Source: an uncultured Anaerolineae bacterium
GTDB lineage: Bacteria; Chloroflexota; Anaerolineae; Anaerolineales; UBA4823
Assembly: GCA_937129505.1 (NCBI GenBank)
Contig: CAKZNJ010000191.1
Location: forward strand, 1 to 5,791
Direction: 5' to 3'
Length of the DNA stretch: 5,791 nucleotides
In this document: in pieces, positions 1 through 5,631 of the stretch
How the letters are laid out: each line of letters opens with the position of its first letter
Numbering within the stretch: the first letter of the stretch is position 1
Translations under genes and position numbers: made by a program
The notes under the pieces: generated by a model
Told to the model about the DNA's origin: nothing
The model's database searches: none
Seen by the model: the letters and a program-made list of their open reading frames with translations, nothing else

Positions 1-354
1 CATCTGGCAAAAGGCGTTCACATGGGCAATTTCGGCGAAGTGAAGAACTCCTACCTAGGTCCAGGCACCAAAATGGGGCATTTTTCCTACATCGGCGATG
101 CGACCATCGGGGCAGGGGTCAACATCGGCGCCGGGACGATCACTTGTAATTACGACGGCGAGAAGAAAAACCCCACCGAGATCGGCGAAGGCGTTTTTAT
201 CGGCAGTGATACCATGCTGGTCGCACCCGTCAAAGTTGGAGAAGGCGCCCGCACTGGCGCTGGCGCAGTTGTGACAAAGGATATCCCACCCCACAGCTTA
301 GCCGTAGGAGTGCCGGCGCGGGTAATCCGCAAGCTCAAACAAGGGGATGGCTAG
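1..354 (+). CDS. glmU: GlmU C-terminal part (glucosamine-1-phosphate N-acetyltransferase domain), 5' truncated by window
   Basis: This is the 3' end of the bifunctional enzyme that acetylates glucosamine-1-phosphate and then uridylylates it to UDP-GlcNAc, the cytoplasmic precursor for peptidoglycan and other cell-wall glycans. The frame is open from base 1, giving 117 visible residues, all from the left-handed beta-helix acetyltransferase domain; the N-terminal pyrophosphorylase domain lies outside the window. Hexapeptide repeats are clear (IGAGVNIGAG, IGEGVFIGSD, VGEGARTGAGAVV). The diagnostic GlmU stretch NIGAGTITCNYDG is intact. The histidine in KMGHFSYIGDA (codon 79-81) matches the catalytic base of E. 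coli GlmU (His363), and the nearby Tyr, Asn and Asn-Tyr active-site positions are also kept. The C-terminus ends soon after an AVGVPAR motif, without a long tail. The last 8 bases overlap the next gene, so the two are probably cotranscribed and coupled. A generic acetyltransferase is unlikely given the TITCNYDG match. Confidence 0.95.
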   Translation, partial: HLAKGVHMGNFGEVKNSYLGPGTKMGHFSYIGDATIGAGVNIGAGTITCNYDGEKKNPTEIGEGVFIGSDTMLVAPVKVGEGARTGAGAVVTKDIPPHSLAVGVPARVIRKLKQGDG

Positions 355-1627
355 AGTGACCCTCTGGTTTAGCCTGATTCTCCTGCACCTGCTCAATCTG
401 TTGATTCTCGCCGCGCAGATCGTCTATGGCAACCCCTTTCGCGCTTGGGACGCTTTCGAGGAGTCCAAAGGGGAGCCGAGTGAGAAAACCCATTCCAAAA
501 AAGAGCAGCGCATCATTACCTTACAGGTCGGCTTGTCAACCTTGCGCGCCATTTTATGGGTCGGGCTTGCCGGCAATATTTTCCTTTTACTTCTCAGGCA
601 ATTCCCATCTTCCCCCCTGCTCTGGCAGGTGGTCTTCGTGCTTTCTTTACTATTTTTGTTGTTCTTGAGCGAGTGGCTCGTGCAGACTTTCGTTCAGGCA
701 GATGGAGATGGGTGGGAAAAACGGCTCAACCCATTGGCACGGGCGGTTGGCATGCTGTTTTCTCCCTTCGTGGGGGGCTTGCTCAGCGTGGTGGCAAAGT
801 TCGCCCCCGCGGCTCAACCCATTTCCTCGCAGGAAATCGCCGAAGAATTGATGGAATGGGTCGATGCCGCCCAAGAACAGGGCGACATCGAGTCCGAGCA
901 TGGCAAGTTGATTCACTCGATCTTCGAATTGAGTGACACCTTGGCGCGGGAGATCATGGTGCCGAGAGTGGATATTGTCGCGTTGGACCAGGAGATGAGC
1001 ATCCCCGAGGCGGTGCGCGTGTTTATCTCATCCGGACATTCGCGTCTGCCCCTCTATGAAGAGACCATTGACCAGATCCGCGGCGTGATTTATGCCAAAG
1101 ATTTGTTGCGCCTGTGGGTCGAAGGGCAAGAGGATGTGCCCTTACGCACCTTAGCTCGCCCAGCCTACTTTATCCCCGAAGCCAAACAAATTGACGAGCT
1201 CTTGAGCGAGATGCAGCAGCGGCGCGTTCATCTTGCGATTGCGGTTGATGAATACGGCGGGGTTGCCGGTTTGGTCACCTTAGAAGATATCATCGAGGAA
1301 ATCCTCGGTGAGATCCAAGATGAATACGACCAAGCGGAAGAATTGCCCTATCAGGAAATTGGTACGGGCGAGTTTCTATTTCAGGGTAAAATCGACCTCG
1401 GAGATTTCAACGAAATCATGGCAACAGAGTTATCCAAAGAAGAAGCCGACACGCTGGGTGGGTTTATTTTACAGCAGTTAGGCCGCCTGCCAACAGTCGG
1501 AGAGAAGCTGTGCGTTGACGGTGTTGAGCTGACAGTCGAGCAAGTGAGCGGGCGGCGCATTCGCAAGGTTCGGGCGCGCCGCACAGATGGGGAATGCCAT
1601 ACGGAGGAACAGAATGCTGACGGATGA
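347..1627 (+). CDS. CorC/HlyC-type membrane protein with paired CBS domains (CNNM/TlyC-like)
   Basis: A 426-residue inner-membrane protein of the hemolysin-C/CorC group, whose members are linked to Mg2+ or other cation efflux; many are misnamed hemolysins. Residues 1-155 carry about four hydrophobic segments (roughly 5-27, 64-84, 91-115, 133-152). CBS1 spans about 201-257, with the typical REIMVPRVDIVAL start and GHSRLPLYEE. CBS2 spans about 268-325, with IAVDEYGGVAGLVTLEDIIEEILGEI in split form. The CorC_HlyC C-terminal domain covers about 334-410 (FLFQGKIDLGDFNE, ADTLGGFILQQLGRLPTVGE). The CBS pair usually binds adenine nucleotides. The N-terminal region is divergent: the FSGSE-like and GExxPK motifs common in DUF21/CNNM membrane domains are not visible, so transport activity is inferred only. 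The ATG at 347 lies inside the end of glmU and touches AAGGGG (341-346). A GTG at 356 would have better spacing (9 nt) and is a reasonable alternative start. The 3' end overlaps cdd by 14 bp. Confidence 0.88.
   Translation: MARVTLWFSLILLHLLNLLILAAQIVYGNPFRAWDAFEESKGEPSEKTHSKKEQRIITLQVGLSTLRAILWVGLAGNIFLLLLRQFPSSPLLWQVVFVLSLLFLLFLSEWLVQTFVQADGDGWEKRLNPLARAVGMLFSPFVGGLLSVVAKFAPAAQPISSQEIAEELMEWVDAAQEQGDIESEHGKLIHSIFELSDTLAREIMVPRVDIVALDQEMSIPEAVRVFISSGHSRLPLYEETIDQIRGVIYAKDLLRLWVEGQEDVPLRTLARPAYFIPEAKQIDELLSEMQQRRVHLAIAVDEYGGVAGLVTLEDIIEEILGEIQDEYDQAEELPYQEIGTGEFLFQGKIDLGDFNEIMATELSKEEADTLGGFILQQLGRLPTVGEKLCVDGVELTVEQVSGRRIRKVRARRTDGECHTEEQNADG
1603..1607 (+). promoter_or_regulatory. Shine-Dalgarno GGAGG fixing the cdd start
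   Basis: GGAGG ends 6 nt before the ATG at 1614. It therefore favours 1614 over the in-frame ATG at 1587, which would add a nine-residue extension not expected in short cytidine deaminases. The site lies inside the coding end of the CBS-domain gene. Confidence 0.8.
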
Positions 1628-2021
1628 AATGCGTGAGAAATTGATCGAGAGCGCTATCGAGGCGCGACGTTGGGCTTATGCGCCGTATTCAGGCTATGCG
1701 GTTGGCGCAGCGCTGCTGAGCGCTTCGGGGCGCATCTATGACGGGGTAAACGTGGAAAATGCGGCTTACCCAAATACTATCTGCGCTGAACGGGTAGCCA
1801 TTTTCAAAGCTGTCTCGGAAGGAGAGCGCGAATTTATTGCCATTGCCGTCGCCACCTCCAATGCCGGCGCACCGTGCGGCGCCTGTCGTCAGGTGTTGTC
1901 AGAATTTGGGCTGGATATCGTGGTGCTCATCGTAGATGACCAGCGGCGTGTTGTGGCGGAAACGAGCGTGGGCGAACTGCTCCCCCGCGCCTTCGGCGCA
2001 GAACAGGTGAAAACGGGATGA
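1614..2021 (+). CDS. cdd: Cytidine deaminase, short homotetrameric type
   Basis: Hydrolytic deamination of cytidine and deoxycytidine to uridine and deoxyuridine in pyrimidine salvage, in the cytoplasm. At 135 residues it fits the short tetrameric class. The substrate-binding motif YAPYSGYAVGAAL is at 22-34 and the GVNVENAAYPNTICAERVA block at 44-62. Zinc ligands are Cys57 in the CAE motif, Cys88 and Cys91 in PCGACRQ, with Glu59 as the catalytic proton shuttle; all are present. The start at 1614 is chosen because of the GGAGG at 1603-1607 and because the protein then begins like other family members. It overlaps the upstream CBS-domain gene by 14 bp and its stop overlaps the next ATG (ATGA at 2018-2021), indicating translational coupling in a compact operon. 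No key residue is missing. A blasticidin-S-deaminase-like or other CDA-superfamily role is possible but less likely given the Cdd-type N-terminal motif. Confidence 0.95.
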   Translation: MLTDEMREKLIESAIEARRWAYAPYSGYAVGAALLSASGRIYDGVNVENAAYPNTICAERVAIFKAVSEGEREFIAIAVATSNAGAPCGACRQVLSEFGLDIVVLIVDDQRRVVAETSVGELLPRAFGAEQVKTG

Positions 2022-2404
2022 ACCGCTCACAAGATTGGTTAGCACAAGCTGAACGCGACCTCGAAAAAGCAAAGATCGACCTGCAATATGAGTACTGGGA
2101 GTGGGCTTGTTTTACTTCTCAACAAGCTGCCGAAAAAGCTGTAAAGGGGTTTTTGCTCAATCGTGGCAAGGCAGTTCTCGGCCATTCCATTACGGCGATG
2201 TTAAATCCCTTAACGGCAGAATTTCCCGATTTAGCCAATCTACTCCCGAACGCCCAACTGTTGGATGCCTATTATATTTCCGCCCGCTATCCAAATGGAT
2301 TTGCGGACGGGAAACCGGCTGATTATTTTAACCGCCATAAAGCTCAGGAAGCTGTGGATGCAGCCCAAGCCATTCTCCAATGGTGTTACCATCATCTCCA
2401 TTGA
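2018..2404 (+). CDS. HEPN-domain protein, partner of the downstream nucleotidyltransferase
   Basis: A 128-residue all-helical HEPN protein. Recognisable family features are the opening WLAQAERDLEKAK (7-19), the central FTSQQAAEKAVKGFL (32-46), a conserved-position His56 in LGHSI, and the tyrosine/arginine motif DAYYISARYPNGF (83-95). Proteins of this class are commonly encoded beside minimal nucleotidyltransferases. In characterised HEPN/MNT modules the HEPN partner is a ribonuclease toxin that the nucleotidyltransferase silences by adding nucleotides. The usual RNase motif is Rx4-6H; the only match here is R49-x6-H56, and I cannot tell whether it is the catalytic pair. The ATG overlaps the cdd stop (ATGA) and has AGGTGA seven nt upstream (2005-2010). 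The 3' end overlaps the nucleotidyltransferase gene by about 47 bp, so the two are almost certainly made together. Alternative roles include a nucleotide-binding helper subunit without RNase activity. Confidence 0.87.
   Translation: MNRSQDWLAQAERDLEKAKIDLQYEYWEWACFTSQQAAEKAVKGFLLNRGKAVLGHSITAMLNPLTAEFPDLANLLPNAQLLDAYYISARYPNGFADGKPADYFNRHKAQEAVDAAQAILQWCYHHLH
2346..2350 (+). promoter_or_regulatory. Shine-Dalgarno AGGAA supporting the nucleotidyltransferase start at 2358
   Basis: AGGAA ends 7 nt before the ATG at 2358. Neither of the other in-frame ATGs (2265, 2295) has an obvious purine-rich site at good spacing, and the longer versions would prepend sequence unlike the family. The site lies inside the HEPN gene. 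Confidence 0.5.
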
Positions 2405-2741
2405 CCGCGAGGCATTGCTTGCCCAATTGAGGGGATTAGCTGCCAAACTGCTCGCCCAACGGCAGGAGGTCAAAGCCGTGTATGTCTTCGGTTCGTTGGC
2501 ACGCGGTGACTGCACCGGCTTTAGCGATATTGACCTACTGATCCTGCTGCATCACAACGACCAAGCAGACCCCATCCAACGCATCGTTGAATATCTTCCT
2601 TACTTCAGCCTAGACCGCGGCGTTGACCTGCTGGTATTCACCCAAGCCGAATGGGAAAATGCCCTCACCGCCGGCAACCTCTTCTTATCCCAACTCTGGG
2701 CAGAAAGCCTGCTCTTAGCGGGGGAGGAGAGCGTTAGATAG
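2358..2741 (+). CDS. Minimal nucleotidyltransferase (MNT/MntA-like), HEPN partner
   Basis: A 127-residue minimal nucleotidyltransferase of the DNA-polymerase-beta superfamily. The family signature GSx10DxD is exact: G45-S46, ten residues, then D57-I-D59. A third acidic residue is in place at D90 (RGVDLLVF). These three aspartates are the metal-binding triad, so the enzyme looks catalytically competent. In studied HEPN/MNT pairs the nucleotidyltransferase acts as antitoxin by AMPylating the HEPN protein; that role here is inferred from adjacency. The ATG at 2358 is chosen because of AGGAA at 2346-2350, giving a 47-bp overlap with the HEPN gene. The recognisable fold begins around SIDREALLAQL (14-24), so a shorter form from the TTG at 2415 or an ATT at 2400 cannot be excluded. 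It is the last gene of the plus-strand run and faces a convergent gene 71 bp away, with no convincing terminator between them. Confidence 0.87.
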   Translation: MQPKPFSNGVTIISIDREALLAQLRGLAAKLLAQRQEVKAVYVFGSLARGDCTGFSDIDLLILLHHNDQADPIQRIVEYLPYFSLDRGVDLLVFTQAEWENALTAGNLFLSQLWAESLLLAGEESVR

Positions 2742-2812
2742 GGGATGCAATAGGTCTGACAATTCAGGTGCTGCTGCGGTGATTAGAACGGCAGGCAAAA
2801 GCACCGTCTGCC

Positions 2813-3583
2813 TTACTGGTACTGCACCACTGACTCGCTTGTGCCGCGCCCGAGAGATTCACTCAGGCGCTTCCCATGGGCAACCTCGCTCTCGCTACCT
2901 TGAGGCAACGCCCAGCGTTGACTGTGGTGCAGCTCCCAGCGATACAGGCTGAATGCCGCCATTTGCAGATCGGCGAAGACGGCCGCTGAGCGGTACAGCC
3001 GCCGGTATGCGAGAATCAGCCACAGCGCCACGATCAGCAGTGCCCAAGGGGAAACCAGTGTCCAAAGGAAGAACAGAAACCCCCAAACCACGCTCTGGAC
3101 GGAGCGGTCCAAGGCAGATTGGGAGTTCAGCAGTTCGCGGAGCGCCTCTTCCAACATCAGCAACCACAGGTAAAGCCAGCAAGTGACTGCGTCCAATTCG
3201 AAACGTTCCTTAGGCAGGAGTTCGGCAGAGCGGAGCAGGTTGCCCAGACGGGTGGGGAGGAAATCGTTCGGGTCGGCAGGGTGGGTTTCAATCTCCCACT
3301 TTAACTGGCCAAGGTCACACCGTTCGCAGGGTGAGAGTTTTTTTTCACGATTTTTCAACTCCTGCCAGCGTTCAAGCAGCGCCTGAAAGCGCTTTACCTG
3401 CGCCTGCGTACGCCAGTTCGACAGCCATAGCAGGGGCGGCCGAACCAGTAACCTTCTAAAAGGCGCAGAATAAGCAGGGGGAGGGTTTCTAACGGCAGGC
3501 ACAAAGGCAGATTTTTCAACTCCCCTTGGTGTCCCCGTGTCTCCGTGGTTGGTCAGTGATTGACCACTAAGCCACCGAGGCAT
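2813..3583 (-). CDS. Conserved membrane protein of unknown function, possibly 5'-truncated
   Basis: I do not know a function. The frame gives 256 residues. The segment DFLPTRLGNLLRSAE (107-121), then RFELDAV (127-133) and a tryptophan-rich region, resembles hypothetical membrane proteins I associate with Chloroflexota and Actinobacteria (PTRLGN...DAV...W). A long hydrophobic stretch at 163-193, broken by Pro179, reads as a two-helix membrane hairpin. It is followed by RRLYRSAAVFADLQMAAFSLYRWEL (194-218, split), which is also typical of that group. A charged, probably coiled segment lies at 59-82. Residues 1-40 come from repeat-like DNA (NHGDTGTPRG), the ATG at 3583 has no ribosome binding site, and no better ATG exists before residue 143. 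The true start is therefore unknown and the original N-terminal membrane part may be lost. The gene converges on the nucleotidyltransferase gene, and its 5' end faces the promoter of the downstream plus-strand gene. The coding call is fairly firm for residues 60-246, weak before that. Confidence 0.6.
   Translation of the reverse strand: MPRWLSGQSLTNHGDTGTPRGVEKSAFVPAVRNPPPAYSAPFRRLLVRPPLLWLSNWRTQAQVKRFQALLERWQELKNREKKLSPCERCDLGQLKWEIETHPADPNDFLPTRLGNLLRSAELLPKERFELDAVTCWLYLWLLMLEEALRELLNSQSALDRSVQSVVWGFLFFLWTLVSPWALLIVALWLILAYRRLYRSAAVFADLQMAAFSLYRWELHHSQRWALPQGSESEVAHGKRLSESLGRGTSESVVQYQ
3349..3523. repeat. 14-bp direct repeat pair, 161 bp apart
   Basis: GATTTTTCAACTCC occurs identically at 3349-3362 and 3510-3523. 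In the minus-strand reading frame the two copies fall in different codon phases (ELKN versus GVEKS), so the match is not explained by protein repetition. It brackets the part of the membrane-protein gene whose coding status is doubtful. Confidence 0.5.
3521..3583. repeat. Repeat-like 'CCACGGAGACACGG' / 'CCACTAAGGCACCGAGG' type intergenic sequence
   Basis: On the minus strand this stretch reads as GCCTCGGTGGCTTAGTGG, then a short inverted repeat (TGGTCA 3550-3555 with TGACCA 3561-3566), then CCACGGAGACACGGGG and ACACCAAGGGG. Strings of this kind are familiar as dispersed, non-coding elements in many environmental bacterial genomes. That recognition is from memory and not from a search. The stretch supplies the first 21 codons of the annotated minus-strand protein, which argues that those codons are not genuine. 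Confidence 0.4.
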
Positions 3584-3613
3584 AAAGTAGTCTTTTCAAA
3601 AATCCCTTCGCTA

Positions 3614-3643
3614 TTGACGCACCCGAGCGTTTTATGGTAAAAT
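3614..3643 (+). promoter_or_regulatory. Probable sigma70-type promoter for the PEP-utilising enzyme
   Basis: A -35 box TTGACG (3614-3619) and a -10 box TAAAAT (3638-3643) are separated by 18 bp. Transcription would start near 3650, leaving a leader of about 150 nt before the ATG at 3799. The direction and position fit the downstream gene, and the -10 box directly abuts the dyads at 3642-3670. Confidence 0.6.
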
Positions 3644-3670
3644 TATCGATAATCATTAATCGATAATCAT
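3642..3670. promoter_or_regulatory. Tandem ATCGAT-centred dyads, candidate operator
   Basis: ATTATCGATAAT (3642-3653) is a perfect 12-bp palindrome. A second site, TTAATCGATAAT (3656-3667), differs from it at two positions. The unit ATCGATAATCAT is repeated exactly at 3645-3656 and 3659-3670, a 14-bp period. The array overlaps the end of the -10 box and the expected start point, where a repressor would block initiation. I do not recognise the cognate regulator, and none is encoded in the window. Confidence 0.55.
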
Positions 3671-3798
3671 GCTCGGCTTTGGTTCCCCCTTCTATTTTTA
3701 TTTTGACGGAGAGTGCCACCCAACCCATTCCAAAGACTTTTTCTCATCTCTCACTCTACTCATCCACCATCTTATCTCAATTCTAAAAGGAGGCCCCC

Positions 3799-5517
3799 AT
3801 GTTTGATACAAGCGAAGTCCTGGCAACCTTCTACGGCGACGAGAGTTTCCCCGTCGAGTGGAAGAACGAAGAAGAGAAAAAACTCTTCTGGTTTTATGAT
3901 GATAATCATGTCCCCAATCCCGTTTCGCCCATGTATTTCAGCCTGCATGGCTGGTGGGGACCGACATTAGATTACATGTATCGGCGCTTTGGCTTTCCCA
4001 TCGGCTGCGCCTGGAATGGGAAGAAAATCAACGGCTACGTCTATACGGCGATCAGCCCGCGCGACCCCAACGAAGCCGCACTCATCGGACCGTACTACGG
4101 CTGGATCATGCCTACCTACGCCGAAAACTTCCTCGATTGGTGGCAACAGCGCTATCTGCCCGAAATCAAGCGCAACTTTGAGTATTTAGATACCTATGAC
4201 ACCCAGAAAGCCTCTCTGCAAGAGCTGATGGTCTTCTTGGAAGAAGCGATCGATATCCAAGAGCGCCACTTCCGCCTGCACTGGATTTTGAACTTGGCTC
4301 AATTCCAAGCCTCGCTCACCTTCCAAATCCTCGCCAAAGAGCTGATCCCCGATGTCGAGGGTGCGCTGCTCGGGCGCATCTTGATCTCGCTCGAAGACCG
4401 CAACTGGGATTCGGTGCGCGAATTGTGGAAGCTCAAAGAAGAGGTTAAGGGCAATCCCGAACTTAAACAAATTTTCGACAGCAAAGAAACCGCCTCGGCA
4501 ATCATCCCCGCTTTGCAAGCCACCCCCGCCGGGCGCGCTTTCATGGAGAAAGTGCAAGCTTATCTGAAAGAATACGGCTACAAACCGCTCTACACCCATG
4601 AATACATCTACAAGCTCTGGGTGGAAGATCCCACTCCCTGTGTGGAAACGATCAAGGGCTATCTCGTTTCGGATTACAACTTCCCCGAAGAATATGAAAA
4701 GATCAAGAACGACCAGCAGGCAGCCATGAAAGAGCTGCTGGAGAAAGTGCCGGCGGATGCTCCCGCCGAGAAGGTGGAAGCGCTGAAAGAAGCCATGCGC
4801 CTGGCGGTCAAAATGATGCCCCTCACCCCCGATCACCACTTCTATTTCGATCAAGGCACTTTTGCCCGTATGCGTCTTGTCCTGCTGGCGATCGGACGCA
4901 AGATGGTCGAGATGGGCTTGCTGCGCGATGCAGAGGACATTATGTTCCTCGAATACGATCAACTGCGCTATTACGTGGCAAATCCCAAGACCGAATCGAA
5001 CCCCAACGGCTATGATGGCATCAGCCTCATCAAAGAAGCGCGCCGCAAATGGGAAGATGCTTTCAAGATCACCCCGCGCGATTGGGTGGGCACGGTAACC
5101 CGCTGGAACATGTACGAAGAGATTTACCACACGCTGTGGGGTTATCCGGAGCGCTTTGAGCGAGCGCGAGATGGCAAGAAAGAAGCGGCGGACAAAGTCG
5201 TTGGCTTGCCGGCTGCGGCGGGCGTCGCTGAGGGCTATGCGCGCATCGTCAAGAGTCCGGATGAGTTCGATCAAGTCAAGCGCGGTGAGATCATGGTCTG
5301 CCTGATGACTAACCCCGCCTGGGTGATCGTTTTCTCGAAGATCAAAGGGGTAGTCACCGATGCTGGCGGTGTGCTCTCGCACACAGCGGTCGTCTCGCGC
5401 GAGTTTGGCATCCCCGCGGTGGTCGGTACGGGTGACGCAACGCGGCGCATCAAGACCGGCGATCGGGTGCGCGTCAACGGTTTCACCGGCGTGGTTGAGA
5501 TTTTGGAGCCTGCATAG
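3799..5517 (+). CDS. PEP-utilising enzyme without ATP-grasp domain, phenylphosphate-synthase alpha-like
   Basis: A 572-residue soluble protein. The C-terminal domain (about 465-570) is the swivelling phosphohistidine domain of PEP synthase and pyruvate phosphate dikinase. It carries TDAGGVLSHTAVVSREFGIP with the phosphorylatable His528, and ends in GDRVRVNGFTGVVEIL. The N-terminal pyruvate-phosphate-dikinase ATP-binding domain is absent, and so is the C-terminal PEP/pyruvate TIM barrel. The N-terminal part (FWFYDDNHVPNPVSPMYF, 30-47; INGYVYTAISP, 77-87) and the helical middle resemble the linker of rifampin phosphotransferases and, more closely, the alpha subunit of phenylphosphate synthase, which works with a separate ATP-grasp subunit. 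I infer a phosphoryl-transfer subunit; the acceptor is unknown and no partner gene lies in the window. AAAAGGAGG (3785-3793) sits 5 nt before the ATG, making the start firm. It stands alone behind its own promoter and dyad operator, with a repeat array downstream and no clear terminator. Assignment to the PEP-utiliser family is secure, the phenylphosphate link moderate. Confidence 0.85.
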   Translation: MFDTSEVLATFYGDESFPVEWKNEEEKKLFWFYDDNHVPNPVSPMYFSLHGWWGPTLDYMYRRFGFPIGCAWNGKKINGYVYTAISPRDPNEAALIGPYYGWIMPTYAENFLDWWQQRYLPEIKRNFEYLDTYDTQKASLQELMVFLEEAIDIQERHFRLHWILNLAQFQASLTFQILAKELIPDVEGALLGRILISLEDRNWDSVRELWKLKEEVKGNPELKQIFDSKETASAIIPALQATPAGRAFMEKVQAYLKEYGYKPLYTHEYIYKLWVEDPTPCVETIKGYLVSDYNFPEEYEKIKNDQQAAMKELLEKVPADAPAEKVEALKEAMRLAVKMMPLTPDHHFYFDQGTFARMRLVLLAIGRKMVEMGLLRDAEDIMFLEYDQLRYYVANPKTESNPNGYDGISLIKEARRKWEDAFKITPRDWVGTVTRWNMYEEIYHTLWGYPERFERARDGKKEAADKVVGLPAAAGVAEGYARIVKSPDEFDQVKRGEIMVCLMTNPAWVIVFSKIKGVVTDAGGVLSHTAVVSREFGIPAVVGTGDATRRIKTGDRVRVNGFTGVVEILEPA

Positions 5518-5631
5518 GGAAATGCTTTTTATTCACTTCCAGATTCCCGATCAACTTCAGAGAGGAATGTCTCTTGCTCACGTGGCGGATGGAGGGGCGA
5601 GGGCGAGCGAAGGTACCGGAACGCGGGTTTT

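Noticed and set aside
1587..1613. Nine-codon N-terminal extension of cytidine deaminase from an upstream ATG
   Set aside because: No Shine-Dalgarno at suitable spacing, while GGAGG lies just before the ATG at 1614 and the shorter protein matches the family.
2790..2812. Possible bidirectional terminator (GGCAG / CTGCC stem) between the convergent genes
   Set aside because: The stem is only 5 bp with a 13-nt loop and neither side is followed by a T-tract.
2953..3304. Short plus-strand open frames across the membrane-protein gene
   Set aside because: They are low-complexity, arginine- and serine-rich translations without ribosome binding sites, opposite a minus-strand frame with clear family features.
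3901..3910. A further GATAATCATG copy inside the PEP-utilising gene, resembling the operator repeat
   Set aside because: It lacks the ATCGAT dyad centre and simply encodes Asp-Asn-His within a conserved protein segment, so chance is the better explanation.
4186..5382. A 398-codon open frame on the minus strand opposite the PEP-utilising enzyme
   Set aside because: The plus-strand frame is a recognised family with a strong Shine-Dalgarno. The antisense frame has no recognisable motif, is unusually rich in His, Phe and Arg, and is explained by codon bias of the real gene.
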